From Streptomyces flaveus (GTDB lineage Bacteria > Actinomycetota > Actinomycetes > Streptomycetales > Streptomycetaceae): a stretch of DNA of 50,066 bases. Position 1 is the first letter of the stretch. The number at the start of each line of letters is the position of its first letter. Both the position numbers and the translations under genes were made by a program. The notes beneath the pieces were generated by a model. It saw only the letters and a list, made by a program, of their open reading frames with translations. It was not told where the DNA came from and searched no databases. Location: assembly GCF_014647675.1 (NCBI RefSeq), contig NZ_BMPQ01000005.1:38294-88359 (forward strand), in the 5' to 3' direction. Positions 32,718-40,960 of the stretch are shown in pieces.

Positions 32718-34481
32718 CTACGAGCGCCACCAGTCCTGATGCTGCGGCGGCCCCTGGGAAGGACCGTAGTCCGGTGCGTCGTAACCCGGCTCCCCGTACG
32801 CCCCCGCGCCATAGCCACCCGCCGACCCGTAACCGCCCGCCGGACCATAGCCCTCCGCCGTGCCGTAACCGCCCGCCGGACCGTAACCGCCCGCCGCGCC
32901 GTACCCACCCGCCGGACCGTAACCCCCCGCCGTGTCGTAAGCCGTCACCGTCTCCCGCTGCCCCGCCCGCGATATAGGCGTCGCGTGCTCCATCGTGCCC
33001 TTCCAGGTGCGCGCCGGAGGACGGCCGACGTACGTTCCGAAGACCAGCGCCGCAGCCGTGGCGGCCAGCACCCCGGGCACCATCTCGTAGATGCCCGTCT
33101 GAAGCGGGCCGAGGAGCGGGTCGATGTCGTCCCACAGGAAGACCGTCAGCGCGCCGGTCACCATGCCGGCCTTCGCTCCGGCCGCCGTCATGCCCGGCCA
33201 GTACAGCGACAGGAGGACCACCGGGCCGAAGGCCGCGCCGAAGCCGGCCCAGGCGTACGCGACGATGTCGAGTACGGCGCCGCCGCTCAGGGCGATCACG
33301 TACGCGACGACCGCCACGGCCACCACGCTCAGCCGTCCGACGAGCAGCAGCGAGGTGTCGGAGGCCCGGCGGTTGACGAACGCCCGGTAGAAGTCCTCGG
33401 TGAGGGACGTGGCCGAGACCAGCAGTTGGCTGTCCACCGTGGACTTGATCGCAGCCAGCACCGCCACCAGCAGGATTCCGGCGATCCAGGGGTTGACCAG
33501 CAGGGTGGCCAGTTCGATGAAGACCGTCTCGGGGTTGTCGAGCGGGTCGGGGAGTACGGCGATCCCGGCGAGGCCGATGAACGAGGCGCCCGCCAGTACG
33601 ACGGCCGCCCAGCTCACCCCAAGTCGGCGGGCCCGCGGTATGTCACGGGTGCTGCGGATGCTCATGAAGCGGCTCAGGATGTGGGGCTGGCCGAAGTAGC
33701 CGAGGCCCCAGGCGAGGAGGGAGATCATCGCTACGGTGCCGAGCGGGCCGCCGGCCGTCCATACGTTGTCCGCGAACGATGCCTCGGCGGCCGGGTCGAG
33801 CAGGGCCGGGCTCGCGTCGGTGACCGCGTCGTGCAGTGCGCCGGGGCCGCCGACCTTCCAGAGGGCGACCAAGGGGAGGGCTATCGCCGCGAGGAACATC
33901 AGCGTGCCCTGGATGGAGTGCGTGATGCTCAGGGCTGTGAAGCCGCCGAGGATGGTGTAGACGACGATCACCACGGCGAAGATGGTGAGCCCGGTCTCGA
34001 AGTCGGCGCCGAAGATCTCGTTGAAGAGGAGGCCGCCGGCGATCAGCCCGCTGGCGACGTAGACGGTGAAGAACACGACCGTGACGACGGCCGAGAGCGA
34101 GCGGAGCACGTGGCTACGGTCCTCGAAACGTTCCTCCAGGTACGAGGACAGGGTCACGGAGTTTCCGGCCTGCTCGGTGTAGGTGCGCAGGCGGGGCGCG
34201 ACGAGCCGCCAGTTCAGATACGTACCGACGATCAGGCCCACGGCGATCCAGGTCGCCCCGATCCCGGTCATGTACACGGCTCCGGGGAGGCCCAGGAACA
34301 GCCAGCCGGACATGTCGCTGGCTCCGGCGGACAGGGCGGCCACCGGGGCGGTGAGCCGGCGTCCGCCGACGGTGAAGTCTTCGAAGGTGCTGGTCTCCCC
34401 GTGGGTCATCACCCCGATCATGACCATCGCGATCAGAAACACTCCAAAGGTGATCATGGCTGGGATGGTCAGGGTGATCAT
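32718..34481 (-). CDS. Sodium:solute symporter (PutP-like) with Gly-Tyr repeat tail
   Basis: A 587-residue transporter of the SSS family, closest in form to sodium/proline symporters. It shows TFEDFTVGGRRLTAPVAALS, GASDMSGWLFLGLPG, the segment YFGQPHILSRFMSIRS and DSQLLVSATSLTEDF, all typical of PutP, within 13 helices. After the last helix (near residue 500) a polar tail carries seven copies of a six-residue GGYG-x-A repeat, then an acidic end QHQDWWRS. ATG 34481 has GGGAGAA 5 nt upstream. Na+-coupled uptake of proline or a related solute is likely. Confidence 0.88.
   Translation of the reverse strand: MITLTIPAMITFGVFLIAMVMIGVMTHGETSTFEDFTVGGRRLTAPVAALSAGASDMSGWLFLGLPGAVYMTGIGATWIAVGLIVGTYLNWRLVAPRLRTYTEQAGNSVTLSSYLEERFEDRSHVLRSLSAVVTVVFFTVYVASGLIAGGLLFNEIFGADFETGLTIFAVVIVVYTILGGFTALSITHSIQGTLMFLAAIALPLVALWKVGGPGALHDAVTDASPALLDPAAEASFADNVWTAGGPLGTVAMISLLAWGLGYFGQPHILSRFMSIRSTRDIPRARRLGVSWAAVVLAGASFIGLAGIAVLPDPLDNPETVFIELATLLVNPWIAGILLVAVLAAIKSTVDSQLLVSATSLTEDFYRAFVNRRASDTSLLLVGRLSVVAVAVVAYVIALSGGAVLDIVAYAWAGFGAAFGPVVLLSLYWPGMTAAGAKAGMVTGALTVFLWDDIDPLLGPLQTGIYEMVPGVLAATAAALVFGTYVGRPPARTWKGTMEHATPISRAGQRETVTAYDTAGGYGPAGGYGAAGGYGPAGGYGTAEGYGPAGGYGSAGGYGAGAYGEPGYDAPDYGPSQGPPQHQDWWRS
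32802..32927 (-). repeat. 18-bp coding repeat, about seven units
   Basis: The DNA encodes seven GGYG-x-A units in the symporter's C-terminal tail; units differ at one codon each. Slippage can change repeat number in steps of six residues without a frameshift. Confidence 0.85.
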
Positions 34482-34765
34482 GGGGGTTCTCCCTGCGAAA
34501 CGACGAGCCAGGGCATATGCCAAACGTGCGCACAGGCCACTTTTTCGGGCCGGAACGGCGCAGTTTAGGGGCGACGGTCCGTATCGGCGAGGGCACGGAC
34601 GAGCAAAACGGCTCCATCAATTCCGGATTGCGGCGGTTACGGATGGATACGCGAATGCGAAGGTTTCTTGAAGATTATGGAGGTGAGGTGGTCTCAGGCC
34701 CGGCAGCGATCCTGACGCGCCGCCGGGCCTGATGCGCCTCCGCTGAGCCGCGAGAAACGGAACCG

Positions 34766-36796
34766 TCAGGCCATGTGCACCTCGAGCGCCGCCCGTACGC
34801 CCGACTCCAGCGCCCCCTCGATCCACGACGGCTTGACCGAGGTGTGGTCGCCGGCGAAGTGGAGCGGCCCCTCGGGGGCGCGGATGGCGGCGAGGAGTTC
34901 GGTGTGCTGGCCGGGGAGGAGGACGGACGCCTCGCCGTACGCGTACGGGTCGCGGAGCCAGCTCTGGGTGCGACCCGCGCCCGTGTAGAAGACCTCGAGG
35001 CGCTGGCCGTACACCTGCTGAAGCCCGCGCAGCGCATGCGGATAGCGGGCGTCGTCGTCGAGGGAGTCCCAGCGGGAGGCGTCGTCGGCCCAGTTGTAGG
35101 AGGCGAGGACGACGCCTCCCTTGCTGCCGGGGACCGGGTGGGAGGGGTTGATCATGAAGCGGTTGGAGTTGTCGGAGACGGAGCCGCCGCCGATGATGTG
35201 CGCCGCCTCGGGCTGGTCGCGACCGGCCCAGCGGTTGGCCGCGTAGTAGGCCCGCTGCGCCTCGCTGATGTGTCCAGACGAGACGGAGGGGTGCGCGCCC
35301 AGCAGACTCCCGTCGGCGGGCGCCTTACCGCGGCGGTAGTCGTCGTACAGCCCGGGGCGTACGGCATCGAGCTCCCGCTTCCAGTCACCTTCGTCGAACT
35401 CCCACCAGCGGCGGGCGAATTCGAGCAGCACCTTGGTCGCGCTGTCGTAGTGCAGCTCGGCGACGGCACGGCGTTTTCCGTACGACATCAGCGGCCTGAC
35501 CTGCACCTGCCGCAGCCCGGAGAACGGCACGGTGACGATCGCGAGGTCGCCGGTGAACTCCTCCCGTACGACCTTGCCGTCCCGCCCCTCGGACACCGTG
35601 TCGATCCATACGTGCGGGCCACCGGGGCGGACCTGCGACTGGTCGTCGTGCCGGTCCGGATCCCAGTACTCGATGTGCGTCGCGCGCCGGTCGAGGCGCA
35701 GCAGGTCACCCACCTCCCGCAGCAACGCGTCCGGGAGTGTCGCCGTGCCGCCGACCAGCTCCCAGAACTCGGTGTCCGGGCTGATCAGCGACTGGCTGAT
35801 GAAGCTGTGGATAAAGGACAGGGGCAGCCGTGAGGTCAGGTTCTCCAGGGTGCCGACGAGGTCGATGGTGCGCTCGTCGAGGCCTGCCCGCTCGGTCAGG
35901 AACCGGTACATGGACCAGTCGCCGTACCGCTGGATCACCCGCGCCCAGCCGCGCACCCGCTCGGGCATGGGCTTGTCGACGCGCTCGCCGTCAGGACCGG
36001 CCGTGCTGAACTCGTCGCGTACGGGGTCGAGGGCGTCGCGCAGGATCCTGCTGGAGGGCGTGTCCCAGTACTTGCGCGGCACCCCGAAGGACCGGTTGAC
36101 CCTGCGCGGCGCTTTCGCGTACTCAGAACGGCGTACGCGGATGCCGTTGACGTGCAGCCAGGCGTGGTTGACGGGCTTGCCCTCGCCGTCGACGTCCACG
36201 AGGTGGAACCGCCGCTTCTCGAGGCCGAGTTGGTCGATCAGGCTCATCACCAGCGGATGGCTGCCGGGGATGCGCATGGCGCCGGCCTCGGCGTACTGCC
36301 GCGCATCGGCGAACGGCTGCGTCGCCTGCTCGTGCCCGCCGGTGCGGAAGGTCTTGATACGGCCGCCGACACGGTTGCCGTTGGCCTCCAGCAGCGTGAC
36401 GTCGTGCCCGGCCTGTTTGAGCAGCCAGGCCGCCACAAGCCCGGCCGGGCCCGCACCGATCACCAGGATCTTCTTGGCGCCCTTGGTCTTCGGGCGGGGC
36501 AGACCGGAGCCGAGGATCTTCTTGTACGTCGGCACCAGCGGCCGGTTGTCGTCGTCGACGACCAGCAGCGCGCGGGCGACCTCGAGACAGGTGGCCCAGT
36601 CGGCGGTGGATCTCGGAGGGCAGGGTGCCTGTTGAGGCTCGGCGGGCGCGTGTTGAGGTTGGGCGGGCGCGGCGACGGCCTCACCCGCCGCAGCCGGACC
36701 GAGCGCCGTCACGGTCGCGGCGGTACCGGCCACGGCCGTGAACTGCCGCCGGGAGAACGGACGATGGGGACTGGCTGCGGTGCGGAGTTCATCCAT
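34766..36796 (-). CDS. L-glutamate-oxidase-like FAD amine oxidase, Tat-exported
   Basis: A 676-residue flavoenzyme that should oxidise an L-amino acid to the keto acid, NH3 and H2O2. A Tat signal (SRRQF at 15-19 plus hydrophobic stretch to about 43) predicts export. The FAD fold is [19 protein letters not shown] (112-130) with [12 protein letters not shown]. The C-terminal FAD block is [19 protein letters not shown]. Aligned by eye with Streptomyces L-glutamate oxidase, the substrate-binding Arg and His of the TSRL-x5-FHSF segment are conserved as Arg323 and His330. Glutamate is therefore the likely substrate. The ATG has an AGGA element upstream. Confidence 0.82.
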   Translation of the reverse strand: MDELRTAASPHRPFSRRQFTAVAGTAATVTALGPAAAGEAVAAPAQPQHAPAEPQQAPCPPRSTADWATCLEVARALLVVDDDNRPLVPTYKKILGSGLPRPKTKGAKKILVIGAGPAGLVAAWLLKQAGHDVTLLEANGNRVGGRIKTFRTGGHEQATQPFADARQYAEAGAMRIPGSHPLVMSLIDQLGLEKRRFHLVDVDGEGKPVNHAWLHVNGIRVRRSEYAKAPRRVNRSFGVPRKYWDTPSSRILRDALDPVRDEFSTAGPDGERVDKPMPERVRGWARVIQRYGDWSMYRFLTERAGLDERTIDLVGTLENLTSRLPLSFIHSFISQSLISPDTEFWELVGGTATLPDALLREVGDLLRLDRRATHIEYWDPDRHDDQSQVRPGGPHVWIDTVSEGRDGKVVREEFTGDLAIVTVPFSGLRQVQVRPLMSYGKRRAVAELHYDSATKVLLEFARRWWEFDEGDWKRELDAVRPGLYDDYRRGKAPADGSLLGAHPSVSSGHISEAQRAYYAANRWAGRDQPEAAHIIGGGSVSDNSNRFMINPSHPVPGSKGGVVLASYNWADDASRWDSLDDDARYPHALRGLQQVYGQRLEVFYTGAGRTQSWLRDPYAYGEASVLLPGQHTELLAAIRAPEGPLHFAGDHTSVKPSWIEGALESGVRAALEVHMA

Positions 36797-37039
36797 ACGT
36801 CCTGGATAGGCGTGCCGGCGTACGTCCGACAGAGCGATCCCCGGTGATCACCTGAACGTGCGAGCGCACAGGGCACGAGCACTGCCGCGCCCACCGCCCG
36901 AGCGCATATGACACCCCGTCACGCCCCTGAACACCACCACCGACCAGGCGCCCGGAGGTTTGCGCCGGCGTTCGGCCAGCGCGCCGCCGCCCGGGGCGAT
37001 GCCTCGTGAAGCCGTCGGCGGCGTCGCTGACAGAAAACT

Positions 37040-37093
37040 CAAAGTCAGCTTTAGTTTTGCGCCAAAGCCTGCGTGAAGCTAAAGCTGACTTTG
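37040..37093. repeat. 15-bp perfect inverted repeat
   Basis: CAAAGTCAGCTTTAG (37040-37054) and CTAAAGCTGACTTTG (37079-37093) are perfect inverted copies 24 bp apart, in unusually AT-rich DNA. Confidence 0.85.
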
Positions 37094-37114
37094 CTGTTGA
37101 GCCGAAGCACGTTA

Positions 37115-37241
37115 GTTGTCACAGAGGCAGGCTTGTTGTCACTCCGAGTCTGCGCCGACGAGACGGCATCGACCTCGCCTGTCCTGTCGCACTGAGCCTG
37201 TCGGATTCTCACCGCTTCTCGTTCGTACTGTCGGATTCTCA
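37115..37241. repeat. Paired direct repeats, possible transposase-binding sites
   Basis: GTTGTCAC occurs at 37115-37122 and 37135-37142 (20 bp apart) and CTGTCGGATTCTCA at 37198-37211 and 37228-37241 (30 bp apart). A further TGTCGCAC lies between. Arrays of short direct repeats are typical of Tn7-like transposon ends. Confidence 0.6.
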
Positions 37242-37285
37242 TTGCGTCGCGCGCCGAGCGACGACGTTTGCCCCGTACGTGAGGT

Positions 37286-37588
37286 TTGATCTCATTTCCT
37301 GGTCCGGTTCTCGCGGTACCTGTCACGGTCGTTTTCGGCAGGTACACGGAGCCGAGGGTGAGGGCGGCGGCCTGCGGAAGTCCGTGCTGGAGGCGGTTTT
37401 CCCGGGTTCGGTTCGAGTCGGCGCTTCCGGTGCGGCGGTTCACGCCGTACCGCGGACAGCCGTGTTTCTCGGGCTGGTACTGGGCGGCAACTGAGTCGCT
37501 GGTGGGGTTCGAGTCGTGGCTGGAGCGGGACCGGGCCATGTTCCTGGATCATGACCGGAGGGGGGTGGGGCTGACCTCGCAGCCGTAG
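37286..37588 (+). pseudogene. TnsA-like transposase endonuclease, N-terminal fragment
   Basis: The reading frame ends with VRRFTPYRGQPCFSGWYWAA and GFESWLERDRAMFLDHDRRG, closely resembling the start of actinobacterial TnsA-like heteromeric transposase endonucleases (pattern WSA-x-GFESWLERDHLM-x-LDFDP). The catalytic core that should follow (FW-x-W and the PDxxV region) is missing: a stop occurs right after LTSQP. No TnsB or TnsC genes are in the window. It is a transposon scar next to a TetR gene. Confidence 0.65.
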
Positions 37589-37639
37589 GCCGACAGCCGG
37601 GCCGGAAGACCCCGGCTGCCCGTCCGTTCGGACGGTGTG

Positions 37640-38218
37640 TCAGACCATGGAGAGCCGGTCCACCAGCAGTTCCACCCTGCGCTCGGCGTCCGCCGGCGGC
37701 AGCCGTCCCGCCCGGGTCAGGGTCGCCAGCCCGTGCAGGGACGCCCAGAACGTCTCGGTGAACAGCCCCGGGTCGACGCCGTCCCCGGCGACCTCGCCGA
37801 GAGTCTCCAGCAGCGCGGCGAAAGCGTCCTTGAGAGGTTCCGGGGTGTCCTCCTGTGCGTACGGGAGACCGCCGTCGAGCTGGAAGATGGCGTCGTAGAC
37901 CGCCGGGTTGCGTGCGGCGAAGTCGAGGTAGGCGCGAGCCAGGGCGTGCACCCGCTCGCGCGGGCCGTCTGCGGCGGCGGTCGCGGCGCGCACCGCCGCG
38001 GCCATCTCTGTGGCGCCCTGGAGGGCGACGGCGCCGATGATCTCGCGTTTGCCGCGGAAGTGGCTGTAGAGGACGGGCTGGCTGTACTCGATGCGCTCGG
38101 CGAGCCGGCGGGTGGTGACCGCGTCCCAGCCCTGCTGCTCGGCGAGTTCGCGGGCCGTGGCCACGATGAGGCGCTCGCGGGCCGCCCGTTCGCGTCGTTT
38201 GCGTTCCTGTACCGACAT
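37640..38218 (-). CDS. TetR family regulator of the DUF1772 gene
   Basis: A 192-residue TetR protein. The N-terminal domain reads RLIVATARELAEQQGWDAVT, TRRLAERIEYSQPVLYSHFR, GKREIIGAV (residues 16-64). The C-terminal domain, with YLDFAARNPAVYDAIFQLDG, is the TetR_C-type ligand domain seen in WHG-like regulators. It is divergent from a DUF1772 gene; the 91-bp gap holds two copies of CTAGCnnnGCTAG, one close to each start, which predicts control of both genes. Confidence 0.9.
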   Translation of the reverse strand: MSVQERKRRERAARERLIVATARELAEQQGWDAVTTRRLAERIEYSQPVLYSHFRGKREIIGAVALQGATEMAAAVRAATAAADGPRERVHALARAYLDFAARNPAVYDAIFQLDGGLPYAQEDTPEPLKDAFAALLETLGEVAGDGVDPGLFTETFWASLHGLATLTRAGRLPPADAERRVELLVDRLSMV

Positions 38219-38227
38219 GATTCGACC

Positions 38228-38291
38228 CTAGCATCGCTAGACAATCGAGCGGCAGCAGTATTAGCGTTGCCTCATCATCTAGCGGCGCTAG
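38228..38291. promoter_or_regulatory. Two CTAGCnnnGCTAG operators
   Basis: CTAGCATCGCTAG (38228-38240) and CTAGCGGCGCTAG (38279-38291) are perfect 5-bp-arm palindromes. The first lies 10 bp from the TetR start and the second 18 bp from the DUF1772 start. A half-site TTAGCGTTGC lies between. They are the probable binding sites of the adjacent TetR. Confidence 0.85.
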
Positions 38292-38309
38292 ATCCTGGGA
38301 GGGGTCATC

Positions 38310-38756
38310 ATGCTCAACGCACTCGAGGTCTTCACCACCGTGGTTGTCGGCGTGATGGTGGGGGTGGAGTTCTCCGTCGCCTTCGTCATCAACCCGATCC
38401 TCAACGGCCTCCCCGACGACGCCGGTCAGCGCGGCCGAAGCCACGGGAGCCGGATGCTCGGCGCCGTCATGCCGGTCTGGTACATCGGCTCGCTCGCCCT
38501 CGTCGCGGTCTGGGCCATCGCCGGATGGCACCACGACGGCACCGGCCTCGTCGTCACCGCCGGCGCGCTGCTGCTCCTCAGCGTGGTCATGTCGCTCCTG
38601 CTGCTCGTCCCGATCAACAACCGGAACAAGACGTGGACCCCCGAGAACCGGCCCGCCGACTGGAAGCAGCAGATGAACCGCTGGGAACGCTTCCACTACG
38701 TCCGCGTCGCCGTCATCGTCGCCGCCTTCACCCTGCTGGTCGCCGCCCTCGCCTGA
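38310..38756 (+). CDS. DUF1772 membrane protein (anthrone-oxygenase-like)
   Basis: A 148-residue protein with four helices of the DUF1772 family, which includes fungal anthrone oxygenases. It shows VVVGVMVGVEFSVAFVINPI, then WYIGSLALVAVWAIAGW, LLLLSVVMSLLLLVPINNRN and WERFHYVRVAVIVAAFTLL; the NxxNKTW and WxRFHxxR residues are family hallmarks. GGGAGG stands upstream of the ATG. It is controlled in all likelihood by the divergent TetR. The physiological substrate is unknown. Confidence 0.86.
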   Translation: MLNALEVFTTVVVGVMVGVEFSVAFVINPILNGLPDDAGQRGRSHGSRMLGAVMPVWYIGSLALVAVWAIAGWHHDGTGLVVTAGALLLLSVVMSLLLLVPINNRNKTWTPENRPADWKQQMNRWERFHYVRVAVIVAAFTLLVAALA

Positions 38757-38904
38757 GCCCGCGGGCCGACACCGCGCAGGTGGCGGCACTCCTCCACTCC
38801 GCGGGCGGTAGCCGACGATTCGCACGGATCTACACCGCCCTCGGAACCCAGGACTCCCTCTACCGGAGGTTCCGCCTCTATCGAGATCGCGCCTTCCGCG
38901 AAAG

Positions 38905-38950
38905 CCAGGTCGTTCGAGAACCCCGGCCTCCGCCTTCTCAAACGACCTGG
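38905..38950. terminator. 16-bp hairpin
   Basis: CCAGGTCGTTCGAGAA (38905-38920) faces TTCTCAAACGACCTGG (38935-38950) with a single mismatch. It lies between the DUF1772 gene (+) and the TPR fragment (-) and can end both transcripts. Confidence 0.72.
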
Positions 38951-39018
38951 CATCTCAGCAGGCCAACGGCTCGCTATCTGACAGATGCGCTGCGACAGGA
39001 CACGAATGGCACAGTTGT

Positions 39019-39228
39019 CTATGGGGTCCAGACGTGGGCGATCATTCTGTCGGGCTCCCGGCCGTAGCGACGTAGATTCTCTGCCTCGTCCAGCCGTCCG
39101 GCTTTCGTCAGTTGTTCGGCCGCGATCCGCAGGGCTTCGGTATCGCCAGCTTCGGCGGCGCGCTCGAACCAGGACAGCGCCTCGTCCAGCCGTCCCACGT
39201 CCGCCAGCCGGACAGCCGCCAACCGCAT
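39019..39228 (-). pseudogene. Tetratricopeptide-repeat protein, C-terminal fragment
   Basis: The 69 residues contain two TPR/Sel1-like units, VGRLDEALSWFERAAEAGDT and AGRLDEAENLRRYGREPD. The upstream end stops about 50 bp from the IS3 element and there is no start signal, so the bulk of the gene has been lost. It is the left flank of the IS insertion or deletion. Confidence 0.7.
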
Positions 39229-39295
39229 TGAGCTGTACTGAGATTTGTGGAGTCCCCGGACTGTCCCGAGTGGGGTGGAGTCGAGTTGCTTGGTT

Positions 39296-40141
39296 TCAGG
39301 CTACTGGCGGGGTGCGGAGTTCGTACTCCACCGGGGTGAGCATGCCCAGGGCGGAGTGTCTGCGCTGTCGGTTATGGAAGATTTCCAGGTACTCGAAGAG
39401 CGCGGTGGACAGCTCCAGACGCGTCCGCCACCGTCTGCGGTTGAGCAGTTCGACCTGGACCCGGGCCCAGAAGGACTCCATCATCGCGTTGTCCACGCAG
39501 TCTCCGATGGAGCCCATCGAGGGCAGCAGGCCGGAGGCCCTCGCGCGCTGGGTGAACGCCCAGGACCCGAACTGCACTCCGTGATCGGAGTGGATGATGG
39601 TGCCACCCGGCCGCGGGGAGCGGTTGCCGATGGCCATGGCCAGGGCGTTGGTGGTCAGCGCCGCAGTGGGCGAGGCATCGATCGACCAGCCCACCACGCG
39701 CCGCGAGAACGTGTCCAGGACGACCGCGCAGTACACCTTGCCCTCAAAGGTGGGGTGCTCGGTGATGTCGGTGACCCATAACTGGTCCCGGGCATGACGG
39801 GTGAAGTTCCGCTCCACCAGGTCGGCAACCGACGGGGTCACGTGCCTGGCGCGGGGGCGCCGGTTGCCGGGCAGGCCGTGCAGGCCGGCGCGCTGCATCA
39901 GCAGCTCCACGGTGCCGTGGCTGACATGGATGCTCAGTCCCAGGCCGAGTTCGGCGTGCACCCGGCGGGAGCCGTAGGTACCGCGGGAGGCAGTGTGGAT
40001 ACCCACGATGGCCTCGGTCAGCCAGACGTGCTTGACCAGCCGGTTCGACGGCGGACGGTCCCGCCAGGCGTAGTACCCGGACTCCGCGACATGCAGCACC
40101 CGGCAGGCCGGCTGCACCGGCAGGTGCTCACGGGCCATCAC
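39296..40141 (-). CDS. IS3 transposase, OrfB (DDE domain)
   Basis: A 281-residue transposase catalytic subunit. The N-terminal HTH_21-like part reads GTYGSRRVHAELGLGLSIHV. The DDE core follows: first Asp in LWVTDITEHPTFEGKVYCAV, second in IIHSDHGVQFGSWAF, Glu in ESFWARVQVELLNRRRWRTR, all typical of IS3. Its GTG start overlaps the OrfA stop (GTGA), so it is expressed by coupling, or by frameshift as OrfAB. All catalytic residues are intact, so the element may be active. Confidence 0.92.
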   Translation of the reverse strand: MMAREHLPVQPACRVLHVAESGYYAWRDRPPSNRLVKHVWLTEAIVGIHTASRGTYGSRRVHAELGLGLSIHVSHGTVELLMQRAGLHGLPGNRRPRARHVTPSVADLVERNFTRHARDQLWVTDITEHPTFEGKVYCAVVLDTFSRRVVGWSIDASPTAALTTNALAMAIGNRSPRPGGTIIHSDHGVQFGSWAFTQRARASGLLPSMGSIGDCVDNAMMESFWARVQVELLNRRRWRTRLELSTALFEYLEIFHNRQRRHSALGMLTPVEYELRTPPVA

Positions 40142-40440
40142 GCGGATGGCCTCGAACCGCCTTTTGGGGACGTCACCTCACCCAGCAGCTCCGCGGCCCG
40201 GCGGTGGATGGCCAACTCGGTCTCCAGCTCGGCGATACGCTTGCGGGCCGCAGCGAGTTCGGACTGGTCGCTGCTGTTCGTACCGGGCAACTGCCCCGTA
40301 TCGATGAGGTGTTGGCGACGCCAGACATAGATCGTCTGGTCGCTGATACCGAGGAGCCGGGCAACCTCGGCGACCTTCCTTCCGGATGCGACGAGATCGA
40401 GGACCTTGCGGCGGAACTCGGGCGGATAGCTGCGGGGCAT
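40138..40440 (-). CDS. IS3 transposase, OrfA (HTH)
   Basis: A 100-residue DNA-binding subunit with PPEFRRKVLDLVASGRKVAE, VARLLGISDQTIYVWRRQH and a leucine-zipper-like helix ELAAARKRIAELETELAIHR. ATG 40440 has GGAGG 5 nt upstream; an upstream in-frame start at 40470 lies nearly in the terminal repeat. Confidence 0.9.
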   Translation of the reverse strand: MPRSYPPEFRRKVLDLVASGRKVAEVARLLGISDQTIYVWRRQHLIDTGQLPGTNSSDQSELAAARKRIAELETELAIHRRAAELLGEVTSPKGGSRPSA

Positions 40441-40491
40441 CACGGCCTCCGAAGGCTGCTGGATCGTCAATTGTCCAGCAACCCGACTCCA

Positions 40492-40659
40492 TCAGAACCG
40501 GGGCATACCAGGCTGCGCACCGGGCATCTGATGGAAGACCCGGCCGTGGTGAGCAGCTGCCAGTCGGCCTACGATCTGGCTCTGAGCGACGCGGAGTCGC
40601 ACAAGGATTCACTAGCCCTCGTCAGGGCGGCAGCAGAGGAATACGAACATGGTCAGTGA
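40492..40659 (+). pseudogene. C-terminal remnant of a DUF5753-type XRE regulator
   Basis: The frame leading into the DUF397 gene reads LRTGHLMEDPAVVSSC, AYDLALSDAESHKDSLALVR, AAAEEYEHGQ and ends 11 bp inside the DUF397 start. This fits the end of the DUF5753 domain of Streptomyces XRE regulators that sit directly before DUF397 genes. Everything upstream is replaced by the IS3 element, so the DNA-binding domain is lost. Confidence 0.6.
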
Positions 40660-40873
40660 TCGCCACACCATCCCCGACGCGTCCGCCCTGACCGGCTGGC
40701 GCAAGTCAAGCCACAGTGGAGGCAGCAACGGCGACTGCCTCGAAGTGACCGACGGACACACCACCGTCCCCGTCCGTGACTCCAAGAACCCCCACGGCCC
40801 CGCCCTCCTCTTCCCGGCGGGCGGCTGGTCCTCGTTCGTCGACGCCGTCAAGGGCGGGCAGTTCCCCGTCTGA
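40649..40873 (+). CDS. DUF397 protein
   Basis: A 74-residue protein with the DUF397 pattern: LTGWRKSSHSGGSNGDCLEV near residue 15, VPVRDSKNPHGPALLFPAGG, and WSSFVDAVKGGQF at the end. Such proteins pair with XRE/DUF5753 regulators (Scr1/Scr2-like or BldB/WhiJ-type systems) and act in development or toxin-antitoxin-like control. Here the partner regulator is truncated, leaving an orphan. The start overlaps the partner's stop by 11 bp. Confidence 0.92.
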   Translation: MVSDRHTIPDASALTGWRKSSHSGGSNGDCLEVTDGHTTVPVRDSKNPHGPALLFPAGGWSSFVDAVKGGQFPV

Positions 40874-40897
40874 GCTCCACGCGTCCCCCGACCAAGT

Positions 40898-40923
40898 GGC
40901 CCCTGTCGTGCCTGACAGGGGCC
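40898..40923. terminator. 10-bp hairpin terminator
   Basis: GGCCCCTGTC (40898-40907) and GACAGGGGCC (40914-40923) form a perfect stem with a 6-nt loop, 24 bp past the DUF397 stop and 37 bp past the converging GNAT stop. Confidence 0.75.
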
Positions 40924-40960
40924 CTGTCACGTCAGGCAGGCGCAATGCGGCGAGGTCGGC

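Larger units (their letters stand above)
36797..37285. other. Non-coding AT-richer stretch with repeats
   Basis: No gene is seen for nearly 500 bp. The part from about 37015 is less GC-rich than its surroundings and holds a 15-bp inverted repeat (37040-37093) and two pairs of direct repeats (37115-37142, 37198-37241). With the TnsA-like fragment that follows, it looks like an end of a lost transposon. Confidence 0.6.
39276..40491 (-). mobile_element. IS3-family insertion sequence, complete
   Basis: A 1216-bp element bounded by TGGAGTCGAGTTGCT (39276-39290) and its inverted copy AGCAACCCGACTCCA (40477-40491), 14 of 15 matching. It carries the two overlapping genes of the IS3 group in the usual order. 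I see no target-site duplication: the flanks read GGGG and TCAG. Together with unrelated gene fragments on each side this suggests a deletion or recombination event at the element. Confidence 0.85.

Noticed and set aside
37006..37494. A 162-residue plus-strand frame across the AT-rich island
   Set aside because: No domain similarity and a different frame from the TnsA-like fragment; the region is better explained as a transposon end.
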